Assembly: GCF_900069005.2 (NCBI RefSeq)
Contig: NZ_LN831279.1
Location: 957,463 to 1,020,371 of the forward strand
DNA: 62,909 nt
Direction: 5' to 3'
Source of the DNA: Paenibacillus sp. GM2
GTDB lineage: Bacteria; Bacillota; Bacilli; Paenibacillales; Paenibacillaceae
The notes beneath the pieces are model-generated. The model was not told the DNA's origin. It was given only the letters and a program-made list of their open reading frames with translations, and ran no database searches. Below are positions 53,333 through 62,425 of this stretch, piece after piece (the stretch's first letter is position 1; every line of letters begins with the position of its first letter). Made by a program: the position numbers and the translations under genes.

Positions 53333-54256
53333 CTACTGAAGCAGCCATTGATCCAGCCCGATGCTGAAAAGGAGCACCGTGGCCAGAATAGCCACCGCCA
53401 ATGTCAATACGAATTTCGCTTTAAACGCTGATAGCAGCATCAGTGTTCCTTTTAAGTCAAGCATCGGCCCCAGCACCAGAAAGGTAATCAGAGAGCCTGC
53501 GGAAAAGGTGTTGACGAAAGAAGAGGCTACAAAGGCGTCCGAGGTGGAGCATATCGACAGAAGGTAAGCAAAGCCGGACATCAAAAGGTGGGATGACACC
53601 GGGCCTTGACCGTAGGCTGCCAATTGGCCTGTATTGATAAATGTATGTATCATTGCGGTTATCAAGGCGCCGATGGCAAGAAACTTGCTCATTTCAAAAA
53701 ATTCATTCAGCGTGTGCGTAAAAAATGCAGCGAATTTGTCCGTCAAGGTATCATGGCTGCGGCTTGCGGGACCTTCATCGTAGAAGGCTTCAAGATTCAA
53801 GCGCAGCGGATTGTAGCGGACAAAGCGGTATACGATAAGTCCGACAGCGAAAGAGACAACCACGGCTAACCCCATTCTGGAGTAAATCACCTCCGGGCGA
53901 TTGCGAAAGGCGGTATAGGTGGCAAAAAGTACGACCGGATTCACAATCGGTCCGCTTAAAATAAAGACCGTGGCGATATAAACCGGCATTCCTTTGGCGA
54001 TAAGCCGGCGTATTACCGGAACCATGCCGCATTCGCAAATCGGAAAGAGCATGCCGGCGAGACTTGCGAACAGCATGCCGAGCAAGGGATTTCGCGGGAT
54101 GATTCGCGCCAGCCGCTGCTCCGAGACGAACCATTGCAGCAAGGAGGAGAAAATTACACCGAGCAGAATAAACGGAAGAGCTTCCAGAAAAATGCTGATA
54201 AACATCGTTTTAAAAGTAAGCAGTTCTGGCGGAAAGGTTGTCTGAAGCCGTGCCAT
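53333..54256 (-). CDS. DUF318/COG0701-type permease
   Basis: 307 residues, eight or more membrane segments. Includes the Cys motif LFPICECGMVPVIRRLI and, later, the LLSICSTSDAFVASSF segment, both typical of this permease superfamily (YraQ, ArsP relatives). AAAGGAG stands 10 bases upstream. First gene of the operon and preceded by a degenerate Zur box. Substrate unknown; ArsP relatives export arsenicals, but the CobW partner favours a divalent metal. Confidence 0.85.
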   Translation of the reverse strand: MARLQTTFPPELLTFKTMFISIFLEALPFILLGVIFSSLLQWFVSEQRLARIIPRNPLLGMLFASLAGMLFPICECGMVPVIRRLIAKGMPVYIATVFILSGPIVNPVVLFATYTAFRNRPEVIYSRMGLAVVVSFAVGLIVYRFVRYNPLRLNLEAFYDEGPASRSHDTLTDKFAAFFTHTLNEFFEMSKFLAIGALITAMIHTFINTGQLAAYGQGPVSSHLLMSGFAYLLSICSTSDAFVASSFVNTFSAGSLITFLVLGPMLDLKGTLMLLSAFKAKFVLTLAVAILATVLLFSIGLDQWLLQ

Positions 54257-54307
54257 AAAATAAAAGCTCCTTTAGTAACTAATTAATATGCATCGCTCCC
54301 ATTATAT

Positions 54308-54328
54308 TAATAGTAATTTTTACAATTA
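54308..54328 (-). promoter_or_regulatory. Degenerate Zur-like box
   Basis: TAATAGTAA-TTT-TTACAATTA, two changes from the perfect box at 35020. It lies about 50 bases before the permease start. Confidence 0.5.
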
Positions 54329-54513
54329 ACAATCGTTTGGGCTAAATTTTTTGTTATTTAGGTGTTAAAAGAAATTTATAAGTGGATAGAGCAGGCAGAC
54401 TTCACCTGAAGAAGTACTGCCTTAAAGAGCCTGGGTGAGTGGGGGGAAGTGAGTGTAAATATACAATTCAACATCGTCACGTCGCGGGGCTAAGCTGGTG
54501 GTAAGCGCCGCCA

Positions 54514-55626
54514 TTAAGCGGTTTCCGCTTCAGGCGGCGCTTTTTTGCGTCTGCGGTAAGGTCCGATCAGATAGGCGGCCGTGTAATAAACCGGGATGCA
54601 TTCGACGATCGCCCAAATGATCACAACTTCAAAAGAATAATAGTGCTGTTGGTAGAGAGACAAATGGTTGGCGTAATAGAATGCCGTCACCATGGCGATC
54701 AGGGTACAAAATACGATGAAAAAGCTATTCCCCTTGCCTTTTGTGAAGTGCATTGCACAGCGAGACGCCGTATAGATCAAAAAAGAGCTGTGCAGGAACA
54801 TCGACGTGGTCCATAATCCAATCAGCAACGGAGCGACTTTGGATAAAATCCGGTCCGGCTCCATACTGCGGATAATTTCCAGATACGGATACTGAAACTG
54901 ACGGCCCAGATCAGGAGTGAAATTTAATATTACAAGCAGCCAGCCGAGGATAACGAGAACGCAGATGGTGGTAGCTACGGCCAGTAAATTTTTGAAAACT
55001 TTGGTATCCAGCTTCATTTCCGGAACGATAAAGAAGAAGACGACCCAGTCGGCAAACCAGGAGAGCGTGGTTAAACTGTTTGTGAATTGACCGGACATAT
55101 CCCAGTAGTGAGTCAGTGCGGAAAGCATTCGAAAATCCGCCTGTTGGCTGAATAAACAAAACATCAAAAACGTTGCCGAGATAATGAGCAGGAACAAGCC
55201 GTCCGACATATAGGCCATAATCCGAAAGCCGCGTAGAGCAGTATAGATGATGACGGGAACGATAACAGCTTGAATAAACCAGGGAGGTGTATCCCTCAAG
55301 TAATTGGAGCCGAAGAAGAGCGCGAAGCTCTCAATGTCATAGGAGGTGTAGTAGATGCACCAGAGCAGCAAGAGGAGCACAAATAATCCGTGCAGCCATT
55401 TGCCCATTAAGGATTTTCCGAATTGCACCCAGGGTTGATCCGGATACCTGCTGCCGATATAAATCATGCTTAACAAAATCATCAGGCTGAGTAAATATCC
55501 TCCGATGATTCCAATCCAAGCCTGGTAGGTGCTATTCGACAGCAAAGCCGGCACCAGGAAGACGGCGGACTGGGAATTAAAATAAACAAAGGCAAAACGG
55601 AACAATTGCCATGGCGTCGTACGCAT
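54514..55626 (-). CDS. Spore germination permease B subunit (second ger operon)
   Basis: 370 residues, about ten membrane segments throughout. GerB-type beginning (TPWQLFRFAFVYFNSQSAVFLVPALL). Last gene of the minus-strand operon gerA-gerC-gerB. Weak ribosome site GAAAGAAGG. Low identity to the B subunit at 21365, so it may recognise another germinant. Confidence 0.88.
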   Translation of the reverse strand: MRTTPWQLFRFAFVYFNSQSAVFLVPALLSNSTYQAWIGIIGGYLLSLMILLSMIYIGSRYPDQPWVQFGKSLMGKWLHGLFVLLLLLWCIYYTSYDIESFALFFGSNYLRDTPPWFIQAVIVPVIIYTALRGFRIMAYMSDGLFLLIISATFLMFCLFSQQADFRMLSALTHYWDMSGQFTNSLTTLSWFADWVVFFFIVPEMKLDTKVFKNLLAVATTICVLVILGWLLVILNFTPDLGRQFQYPYLEIIRSMEPDRILSKVAPLLIGLWTTSMFLHSSFLIYTASRCAMHFTKGKGNSFFIVFCTLIAMVTAFYYANHLSLYQQHYYSFEVVIIWAIVECIPVYYTAAYLIGPYRRRKKAPPEAETA

Positions 55627-55644
55627 TTTTATGCCTTCTTTCCA

Positions 55645-56799
55645 TCAGGAATCAGGAACTTGTTTTCCAAAATCGTTAATCTTAAAATCGGTTGCTACAT
55701 TGATAATGGCATCCCTATGGTATATTTGCTCCCATTTTTTGCTGTTTTCTTTCCAGTAAGCGGGATATTTCCACTCCAACAGCTGGCCCAGCTTCAACAC
55801 GTCAGCTGAAGCCTGTCGCGTAGCCTCCATTGCACGTTCCAGATCGCTGCCGATCCGTTCGTTAAGGTTGTCGATGATCAGCTCGGAGAGCTGCGTTGAA
55901 TCCTGTATTTTATTTTGCTGCAGCCTGCTGACACTGGCTCGGCCTTTGAGATAAATGGTAAAGACAGGACGGCCTTTTTGCAGTTCAACCTTGTATTTGG
56001 AGGAGGTTTTCGTAAAAAAAACGCTGGCCTGGCTTTTTCCCTGATCCCAAGCGATAGAATATACCGGATTCTTCAAACGCCCGTATGCCCAGGCAAGAGC
56101 CCTGCCTTCTTCAACGCCCAGAATTCCTTTCATTTTCTCCCGATTAAATAGCATGACACCGTTAATCCCCGTCCAATTCATGTTTTGATTTGGCTGCTCT
56201 TCGGAGGGAATGTGGCTGGTAGTCAAAAAAGTAAGCGGAAAGCCAAACCCTGAAGCGTTGGAAATCAGACATTCCTTGGCGTTGGTGTCCACCATATGTC
56301 GTTTGGAAGCAAAGCTGACCAAAATTTGCGTAGGAATTTGCTCGTAAACCGGCGTTAACCTGGATACTTCTTTCACACTATCGGTAGCCAGAATAAAAGC
56401 ACCCATAGATACCGAGGACTCCCGTTTGATCCATTCCAGCAAATCCCCGATCCCCTGCATGGCGTATTTTTTGCCGATCAGGATAACGCGGATTTCGGAC
56501 AGGTTGAGTCTTCGAGTCATATCCGCCTGGATTTTTTGTAGCGCTTCAGGGATATTTTTCGCCGTTTTGGTAATGGTGGAATACGACTTTTCATCTGGAC
56601 TATTGCCGCCTGCGATCTGCCCGTTGTTCAAATGGTTGGGCAGCGGCGTGCTGATGGTGACTTTGAGGGTTCCGGGTACATCGCCGGCATCGACGAAAAG
56701 GCCATAAACAAACACCCATTCATCCAGCTCTATTTTAGACCAGCAACCCGTACATCCGACCAACAGCAGCAAAAGGGCGCAGCATTTCAGTATTCTCAT
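55645..56799 (-). CDS. Spore germination lipoprotein C subunit (second ger operon)
   Basis: 384 residues from the ATG at 56799, with AAAGGGG upstream; the frame is open further back inside gerA without a ribosome site. Signal with lipobox LVGC or TGC, then WSKIELDEWVFVYGL, the family start. Segments LNLSEIRVILIGKKYA and the final WKYPAYWKENSKKWEQIY fit Ger(x)C proteins. Overlaps gerA by 4 bases. Confidence 0.9.
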   Translation of the reverse strand: MRILKCCALLLLLVGCTGCWSKIELDEWVFVYGLFVDAGDVPGTLKVTISTPLPNHLNNGQIAGGNSPDEKSYSTITKTAKNIPEALQKIQADMTRRLNLSEIRVILIGKKYAMQGIGDLLEWIKRESSVSMGAFILATDSVKEVSRLTPVYEQIPTQILVSFASKRHMVDTNAKECLISNASGFGFPLTFLTTSHIPSEEQPNQNMNWTGINGVMLFNREKMKGILGVEEGRALAWAYGRLKNPVYSIAWDQGKSQASVFFTKTSSKYKVELQKGRPVFTIYLKGRASVSRLQQNKIQDSTQLSELIIDNLNERIGSDLERAMEATRQASADVLKLGQLLEWKYPAYWKENSKKWEQIYHRDAIINVATDFKINDFGKQVPDS

Positions 56800-58241
56800 G
56801 GATGTTTTTTCCCCTTTCGCCCACGTCTGTTGACAAATGAGCCAGTTCGCATATTTCCCAAAGGGAACGGAAAGCGAAAAAAGGTATCCTTCCACTCCGA
56901 CAGAACCAGCGGGGCCAGCGGTTCCAGGTAAGGCTTATTGTATGATTTTAAAGAGGCCATGTGGGCGTAAATAAGAAAGGATCCTATGATTACCCCGATT
57001 AATCCCATAGTCCCTCCCAAAATCATTAGCGGGAAGCGCAGCAGTCTGAAAGCAAGCCCCAACTCCAGATGCGGAATAATATAGGAAGCAATTCCCGTGA
57101 TGGAGACAACGATAACCATGGGGGCGGACACGATGCCGGCCTGTACCGCTGCTTGCCCAATGACGATACCGCCAATGATCGATACCGTCTGTCCTATAGG
57201 CTTGGGAATGCGGGTACCCGCTTCCCGCAAAGCTTCGAAAGTGAGCTCCATCACGAATCCTTCGATTAATGCGGAGAACGGAATGTTCTCGCGGGCTGAA
57301 GCGATGGTAATCAACAGGTTCGACGGAATGATCTGGGGGTGAAATGTCGTAATAGCTATATATAGTGAAGGCATCAGCAGGGCGATCATGGCAAAAAGAA
57401 ACCGGACGATACGGATCCAACTGGCTGAGTAATAGTTCTGATAATAGTCCTCGGAGGATTGCAGCAAGGAGAACATTGTCATCGGAACCACCAGTACGCT
57501 AGGATTGCCCTCAAGCATGATGCCAACCCGTCCTTCCAGCAACGAGGCTGCCACAGCATCCGGACGCTCTGTGTAATGAAAGAGCGGGAACATGGAGAGA
57601 TTGTCCTGAAGATATTCGGCCAAATAGCTGGCGCCGAACACACCATCTACAGAAATGGCCTTCAGTTTCCGTTCGATATCCTCTACCATTTCCTTGTCTG
57701 CCAAGCCTTCAATATAAATTACGCAAGTTGTGGATTTGGTAAATTTTCCAATCATCATTTTTTTTACCTTGAGTGCGGGATGTTTCAGTTTGTGGCGCAG
57801 CAGGGACAAATTGCTATCGATATCCTCGATAAACGCTTCTTGGGGACCTACGATCACCATCTCGTGCTGCGATTCTGTAACCGATCTTTTCTTATATTGA
57901 GTCACTTCAAAACAATAAAAAACGGGATGGCCTTCAATGCAGAGCACCGCTTGACCAAGTACGATACATTCCACCGCTTCTTCCGGGGTGGACACCTGAG
58001 TATAAGGGACAGGGACGGCGGTCCCGGCGGACAGTTCGGCTTTGAAATCCGCCCAGGTTGCTCCAGGTTGCGCTCCTCCTTGCAGTGAGGGGACGATATA
58101 TTCCTGAATCGCAAGACTGTCTGTGATAGAGGAAATATAGATTAAAGTCCCGTGCCGTCCGTATATCCATTGCGGTTTATAGACGATGTCTGCGCAGTCG
58201 GACAGCAGCTTGGTAATGGTATGCAGTTGGTTGTCGTCCAT
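56796..58241 (-). CDS. Spore germination receptor A subunit (second ger operon)
   Basis: 481 residues. Soluble domain followed by membrane segments. Same motifs as the first GerA: ERPDAVAASLLEGRVGIMLEGNPS, FSALIEGFVMELTFEALREAGTRIP, IGGIVIGQAAVQAGIVSAPM. TAGGAGCTGG precedes the ATG. First gene of the operon. Confidence 0.92.
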   Translation of the reverse strand: MDDNQLHTITKLLSDCADIVYKPQWIYGRHGTLIYISSITDSLAIQEYIVPSLQGGAQPGATWADFKAELSAGTAVPVPYTQVSTPEEAVECIVLGQAVLCIEGHPVFYCFEVTQYKKRSVTESQHEMVIVGPQEAFIEDIDSNLSLLRHKLKHPALKVKKMMIGKFTKSTTCVIYIEGLADKEMVEDIERKLKAISVDGVFGASYLAEYLQDNLSMFPLFHYTERPDAVAASLLEGRVGIMLEGNPSVLVVPMTMFSLLQSSEDYYQNYYSASWIRIVRFLFAMIALLMPSLYIAITTFHPQIIPSNLLITIASARENIPFSALIEGFVMELTFEALREAGTRIPKPIGQTVSIIGGIVIGQAAVQAGIVSAPMVIVVSITGIASYIIPHLELGLAFRLLRFPLMILGGTMGLIGVIIGSFLIYAHMASLKSYNKPYLEPLAPLVLSEWKDTFFRFPFPLGNMRTGSFVNRRGRKGKKHP

Positions 58242-58362
58242 ATCCAGCTCCTAAATAAGTTTGATATTTATAGCTTAGGATGCAAAAAAAAGCAGAAAAT
58301 ATGCCCCTTTTTCATAGTTGTGTTTTATTTTAAAAGATCGACAAAGGATTTGAGATTTCCTG

Positions 58363-58417
58363 TTGACAAGGAAAAGAAGAGATTATTATACTACCTATAT
58401 CGTAATTTTTACGATTA
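58363..58417 (+). promoter_or_regulatory. Promoter and Zur box of the flavoprotein/FeoB-like operon
   Basis: TTGACA (58363-58368), 18-base spacer, TATACT (58387-58392). Zur box at 58397-58417 (ATATCGTAA-TTT-TTACGATTA), directly over the expected start. Confidence 0.83.
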
Positions 58418-58460
58418 AGCAGATTTTATGCTGGGCGTTTAGAAGAAAAGTTATCGCTAT

Positions 58461-58481
58461 TAATAGTAAAAATTACGATTT
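58461..58481 (+). promoter_or_regulatory. Second Zur box
   Basis: TAATAGTAA-AAA-TTACGATTT, 19 bases before the flavoprotein start codon. Confidence 0.75.
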
Positions 58482-58499
58482 TAAAACAGGGAGGTGCTG

Positions 58500-59630
58500 A
58501 TGTTGGAAATACTCGATTGCATCATTATTGGCGGAGGAGCCGCGGGAATCGGTTTGGGCAGTCTGCTGCAAGAACTGAAGCTGGAACATTTCCGTATTCT
58601 TGAAAGGAGCGACATTGGCGCTTCCTTTCGCATGTGGCCCAAAGAGATGCGAATGATCACCCCATCCTTTACGGGCAACGCCTATGGCATGCTGGATTTA
58701 AACTCTATTACGCTGGATACCTCGCCAGCCTATACGCTGGGAACGGAGCACCCTTCGGGAGAGGAGTATGCGGATTACTTGCAGGCGGTAGCCGAGTATA
58801 AGGAGCTGCCTGTTCAAACCGGGGTAGATGTGACAGGCATACATGCTCAACCGGACGGGGGCTTTGAGCTTGATACATCAGCAGGCATTCTGCGCAGCAA
58901 ATTTGTGATCTGGGCCGCTGGAGAGTTCCAGTATCCGCGATTGGACAGCTTTCCCGGCGCGGAATACGGCATTCATAACAGTCTGGTCGCAGAGTGGAAA
59001 GAGATCGCAGGCGAGGAGCATATCGTGATCGGAGGTTATGAGAGCGGGGCTGACGCTGCAATCCATCTGGCAGGATTAGGTAGGAAGGTCACGATTATCG
59101 GGCGCAATATCCGCTGGGTGGAAAAAGGCAGCAGCGATCCGAGTATGGAAATATCGCCTTTTACCAAGGACCGTCTGAGGAATGTAGCGGATGGTCGGGT
59201 GGAATTGTTGGATGGGTATGAGGCTCAGCGGATTGAACCGGCTGATGGCGGGGGGTATCACGTGTATTGTGAAGATGCTTCGGGCAGCCTCCATATCCTT
59301 AAGACAAGTTCTGCTCCTATTCTGGCTACCGGCTTTCGAGGCAGTCTGGAGCTTATCGGGCCTTTATTTGATCGGGACGATCATGGTTCAGCGCTGCTTA
59401 ACAAATTTGATGAGTCCGTGCGGACGCCAGGGCTTTTCGTGTCCGGGCCAAGCGTAAGCCACGAGCATTTGGTATTTTGCTTTATTTATAAATTCAGACA
59501 GCGCTTTGGTGTCGTGGCCGGAGAGATCGCCAGACGGTTGGGACTGGATACGGCTGTGCTGGAGAAATATCGCAAACAGGGGATGTTGTTGAGCGACCTG
59601 AGCTGCTGCGAAGAGGATTGCCAATGCTGA
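58500..59630 (+). CDS. FAD/NAD(P)-dependent oxidoreductase (flavin monooxygenase-like)
   Basis: 376 residues from the ATG at 58500 (GGGAGG upstream; GTG 58494 is an alternative). FAD-binding GGGAAGIG at about 11-18, NAD(P)-binding pattern HIVIGGYESGADAAIHLA near 175-195, and a late SGPSVSHEHLVFCF. C-terminal Cys cluster (CCEEDCQC) is a possible metal site. It resembles CzcO/YpdA-type flavoproteins. Zur boxes and the FeoB-like partner gene (7-base overlap) point to a role in zinc starvation; its substrate is unknown. Confidence 0.85.
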   Translation: MLEILDCIIIGGGAAGIGLGSLLQELKLEHFRILERSDIGASFRMWPKEMRMITPSFTGNAYGMLDLNSITLDTSPAYTLGTEHPSGEEYADYLQAVAEYKELPVQTGVDVTGIHAQPDGGFELDTSAGILRSKFVIWAAGEFQYPRLDSFPGAEYGIHNSLVAEWKEIAGEEHIVIGGYESGADAAIHLAGLGRKVTIIGRNIRWVEKGSSDPSMEISPFTKDRLRNVADGRVELLDGYEAQRIEPADGGGYHVYCEDASGSLHILKTSSAPILATGFRGSLELIGPLFDRDDHGSALLNKFDESVRTPGLFVSGPSVSHEHLVFCFIYKFRQRFGVVAGEIARRLGLDTAVLEKYRKQGMLLSDLSCCEEDCQC

Positions 59631-61288
59631 CAAAAGCGGAAGTCGGACGGCAAAGCGTAGTTATGATCGGCTTTGAGTCCTCCGGCAAGTCAGCTCTTTT
59701 CCGTGGACTAACGGGGCAGGAGACAGGGGAGGAAGCCAATTTTCGCGGCTCCACTGTGATAACGCGCCGAGGAGCTGTGACAGCTTCTATAGATTTGGAC
59801 GATGTTCCCGGCATCCGGGCGGGCGATGATAGCGACACCACAACTATAGCTCTAAAAGCCGCCGCGGATGCGGATATTGTAATGCTGGTCGTCAGAGCCA
59901 CGCATGTGGCAAAGGAGCTTCCGCTGCTGCTGCGATCGGTAAATACGGACGGCAAGCGGGCGACACTGGTGCTAACCTTCGCCGACAAGCTTCCGGCGGG
60001 ACTGTCCGAGCTTCAGCAATATTTCTCTGACTGGCTGGGCATTCCCGTCTACTTGCTGAACGCCCGCAGATTGATGCTGGAGGACAGGACAGCGTTGATC
60101 CGGCTTTTAAAGGGAGCGGGTCCAATCCGCTCCGGAGCCGCCCATTTAATGCCTTCCCACTTTCCTGTCGTGCAGCCGCAGGCTACCTGGTTTGAGCATC
60201 CGCTCTGGGGGCGCCCTTTGTCGCTTGCGCTCACACTTTTGCTGTTTGCGGTACCGGTGTGGTTGGCCTATCTGTTCTCAGCCTGGATACAGCCCGTCGT
60301 TGATCAGAATGTGCTTGATCCGATCAAGCAGGGGCTTAGCGGCTGGCCTTTCCTGCTTCGTTCTTTCTTTATAGGCGATTATGGATTGTTGACCCTCGGC
60401 TGCTATTCCTTTCTGTGGGCGTTTCCGGTCGTTCTGCTGCTGGGCCTTAGCGTGGCATTGGCGGAAGAGAGCGGCGTCAAGGACCGAATTACCGATTCCC
60501 TGGACGGCTGGCTACGCGTTATCGGGTTAAGCGGCCGCGATTTGATCCCCGTGCTGTCGGGATTTGGCTGCAATGTTGTTGCGGTCTTCCAAAGCCGGGC
60601 CTGCAGCGCTTGCACCCGAAAATCCTGTATATCGCTGATCACTTTTGGTTCCGCCTGCAGCTATCAGATCGGCGCTTCCTTGTCCGTGTTCGGCTCGGCT
60701 GGGCATCCTTGGCTGTTTTTGCCCTACATAGCAGCACTTGGGCTTGTTGGAGCGCTGCATACCCGGATTTGGAACCGGAAGCCAGGACATATCTCCGCCC
60801 CGTCCTACGAAGCTAAAAGCTTCCTGCAAAAACCGGGAGTTCGCGCTGTACAATGGCGGCTTCGCACGGTAATCAAGCAGTTCTTGCTCCAGGCTATGCC
60901 CATTTTTCTTATCATTTGTGTGATCGCTGCCGCTTTGCAATGGGCCGGGGTGATGACCTGGTTTTCGGCTCTAGCGGAGCCTGTTCTCAGATTGTTTCAT
61001 CTCCCGCCCGATGCCGCGAGCGGCATTGTTTTTTCCGTAATACGTAAAGACGGATTACTGGTGTTAAACCAGGGAGAAGGGGAACTGTTGCGTTCTATGC
61101 CTGCCAATCAGGTTTTTCTGTTGGTCTATCTCGCTTCTACACTAACAGCCTGCCTGGTTACCTTGTGGACGGTGAAAAAGGAAATGGGCTGGCCCTTTGC
61201 CGCCAAGCTGGCCGGGAAGCAAGCAGCAACCTCGCTGGTATCTTCGGGAATGATCATGCTTATTGGGGAAGCAGTAATGCTGAAGTAA
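59624..61288 (+). CDS. FeoB-like GTPase-permease under Zur control
   Basis: 554 residues from the ATG at 59624 (GAGG upstream). N-terminal small-GTPase domain: G1 GFESSGKS (16-23), G3 DVPGI; the base-specifying motif is degenerate (FADK). Then a long membrane part in the FeoB gate layout, including SGFGCNVVAVFQSR and the CSACTRKSC / SACSYQIGASL loop. Shorter than typical FeoB (about 650-800). No feoA gene is nearby. Start overlaps the flavoprotein stop. FeoB imports ferrous iron; here Zur boxes suggest a different divalent metal such as zinc. Confidence 0.8.
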   Translation: MLTKAEVGRQSVVMIGFESSGKSALFRGLTGQETGEEANFRGSTVITRRGAVTASIDLDDVPGIRAGDDSDTTTIALKAAADADIVMLVVRATHVAKELPLLLRSVNTDGKRATLVLTFADKLPAGLSELQQYFSDWLGIPVYLLNARRLMLEDRTALIRLLKGAGPIRSGAAHLMPSHFPVVQPQATWFEHPLWGRPLSLALTLLLFAVPVWLAYLFSAWIQPVVDQNVLDPIKQGLSGWPFLLRSFFIGDYGLLTLGCYSFLWAFPVVLLLGLSVALAEESGVKDRITDSLDGWLRVIGLSGRDLIPVLSGFGCNVVAVFQSRACSACTRKSCISLITFGSACSYQIGASLSVFGSAGHPWLFLPYIAALGLVGALHTRIWNRKPGHISAPSYEAKSFLQKPGVRAVQWRLRTVIKQFLLQAMPIFLIICVIAAALQWAGVMTWFSALAEPVLRLFHLPPDAASGIVFSVIRKDGLLVLNQGEGELLRSMPANQVFLLVYLASTLTACLVTLWTVKKEMGWPFAAKLAGKQAATSLVSSGMIMLIGEAVMLK

Positions 61289-61361
61289 AGCGCAGCAGGA
61301 ACCAGGGCAAGAACAGACAACGGAAGTTCATTAGAGATAAAACAAACATTATTCTGTGCTT

Positions 61362-61382
61362 AAATAGTAAAAATTACGCTTT
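61362..61382 (+). promoter_or_regulatory. Zur box before the binding-protein gene
   Basis: AAATAGTAA-AAA-TTACGCTTT, a weaker match, ending 20 bases before the start codon. Confidence 0.65.
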
Positions 61383-61402
61383 TAATTGGGAGGAAGAGAT
61401 CT

Positions 61403-62425
61403 ATGTATCCATTCAAGCATTTTACACTTACCCTATTGGCAGCTCTACTGCTGATATTGGCCGCCGGCTGCGGGAAGCCGCCAGCAGCTGACAATGCGGT
61501 GGAATCATCGGAAGCTGGCTCTGCGGCTCCAGCCGTTCAGTTATCTGAGCCTGCAGATGCCCCTTTTCTAACGTTTACGGACGATGCCGGCCGTGAGGTA
61601 GAGCTTCCAGCACAGCCGCAAAGAATTGTTGTATTGTCCCCGCAGCTTCTCGATTTATGGTATGCGGTAGATGGTACAGCGATCGCCCGGGCTACTTCAA
61701 CGGGAGGAAGCGTGCCGGACAAAGCCAAGGAAATTGAGGATGTTGGAGGCATGACAACGGTCAACACAGAAAAACTGCTGTCTCTCAAGCCCGATCTGGT
61801 GCTCGGGTCGACCTCGTTTCATAGCGAACTGGCAGGCATTTTGGAAGAAAGCAAGGTTCCGTTCGCTCTTTTTACACTCAGTACCTACACGGATTTGAAG
61901 GAGAAGGCGCAATTGTTCGGCAAGCTGGCTGGTACAGAAGCAAAAGCCGCTGAGGCGTTATCCACGCTGGAGAGCCAAATCACCAACTTGACGGCAAAAG
62001 CGCCTGCTGATCAGGCTCCCACTTTTATTATGCTAAACGTTACGCCAAGCAGTATTTCCGTGCAGCGTGAGCACACCGTAGGGTTGGAAGTAGCTGAGAT
62101 GCTGCATATGAAGAATGTAGCGGCTACACTGGAAGCTTCGCAAAAAAGTCCATCGACGGCACCGTTCAGTCTGGAGAAAATCGTGGAGCTGGATCCGGAT
62201 TATGTCTTTATCTTGATCCACGGGGCTCGCGAGGACGGAGAGAAGAAGATCGAGTCGGATCTGGCAGGACAACCGGCTTGGGCTTCGTTGCGTGCGATCA
62301 AGGAAAAGCGGATGGCGATTTTGCCTTCCGATCTGCTGCTGTCGAATCCGGGCTTCCGATTGAACGAGTCGGTTGAATATTTGGCCAAACTTGTATATCC
62401 CGATGCTTATACCGATGGCAACTAA
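61403..62425 (+). CDS. Periplasmic-binding-protein-type lipoprotein (BtuF/FhuD-like)
   Basis: 340 residues. Lipobox LAAGC; then the two-lobe fold of the helical-backbone class, beginning TDDAGREVELPAQPQRIVVLSP and containing NTEKLLSLKPDLVLG. These proteins bind siderophores, haem or cobalamin. GGGAGGAAGAG precedes the ATG. Its end overlaps the following permease gene by 11 bases. With the Zur box, a zinc-chelate (zincophore) ligand is possible. Confidence 0.88.
   Translation: MYPFKHFTLTLLAALLLILAAGCGKPPAADNAVESSEAGSAAPAVQLSEPADAPFLTFTDDAGREVELPAQPQRIVVLSPQLLDLWYAVDGTAIARATSTGGSVPDKAKEIEDVGGMTTVNTEKLLSLKPDLVLGSTSFHSELAGILEESKVPFALFTLSTYTDLKEKAQLFGKLAGTEAKAAEALSTLESQITNLTAKAPADQAPTFIMLNVTPSSISVQREHTVGLEVAEMLHMKNVAATLEASQKSPSTAPFSLEKIVELDPDYVFILIHGAREDGEKKIESDLAGQPAWASLRAIKEKRMAILPSDLLLSNPGFRLNESVEYLAKLVYPDAYTDGN

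Noticed and set aside
54504..54546. Hairpin with T-run (GCGCCGCC/GGCGGCGC) at the end of the second gerB gene
   Set aside because: The T-run is on the plus strand, where no gene ends, and half of it is gerB coding sequence; not called as the operon terminator.
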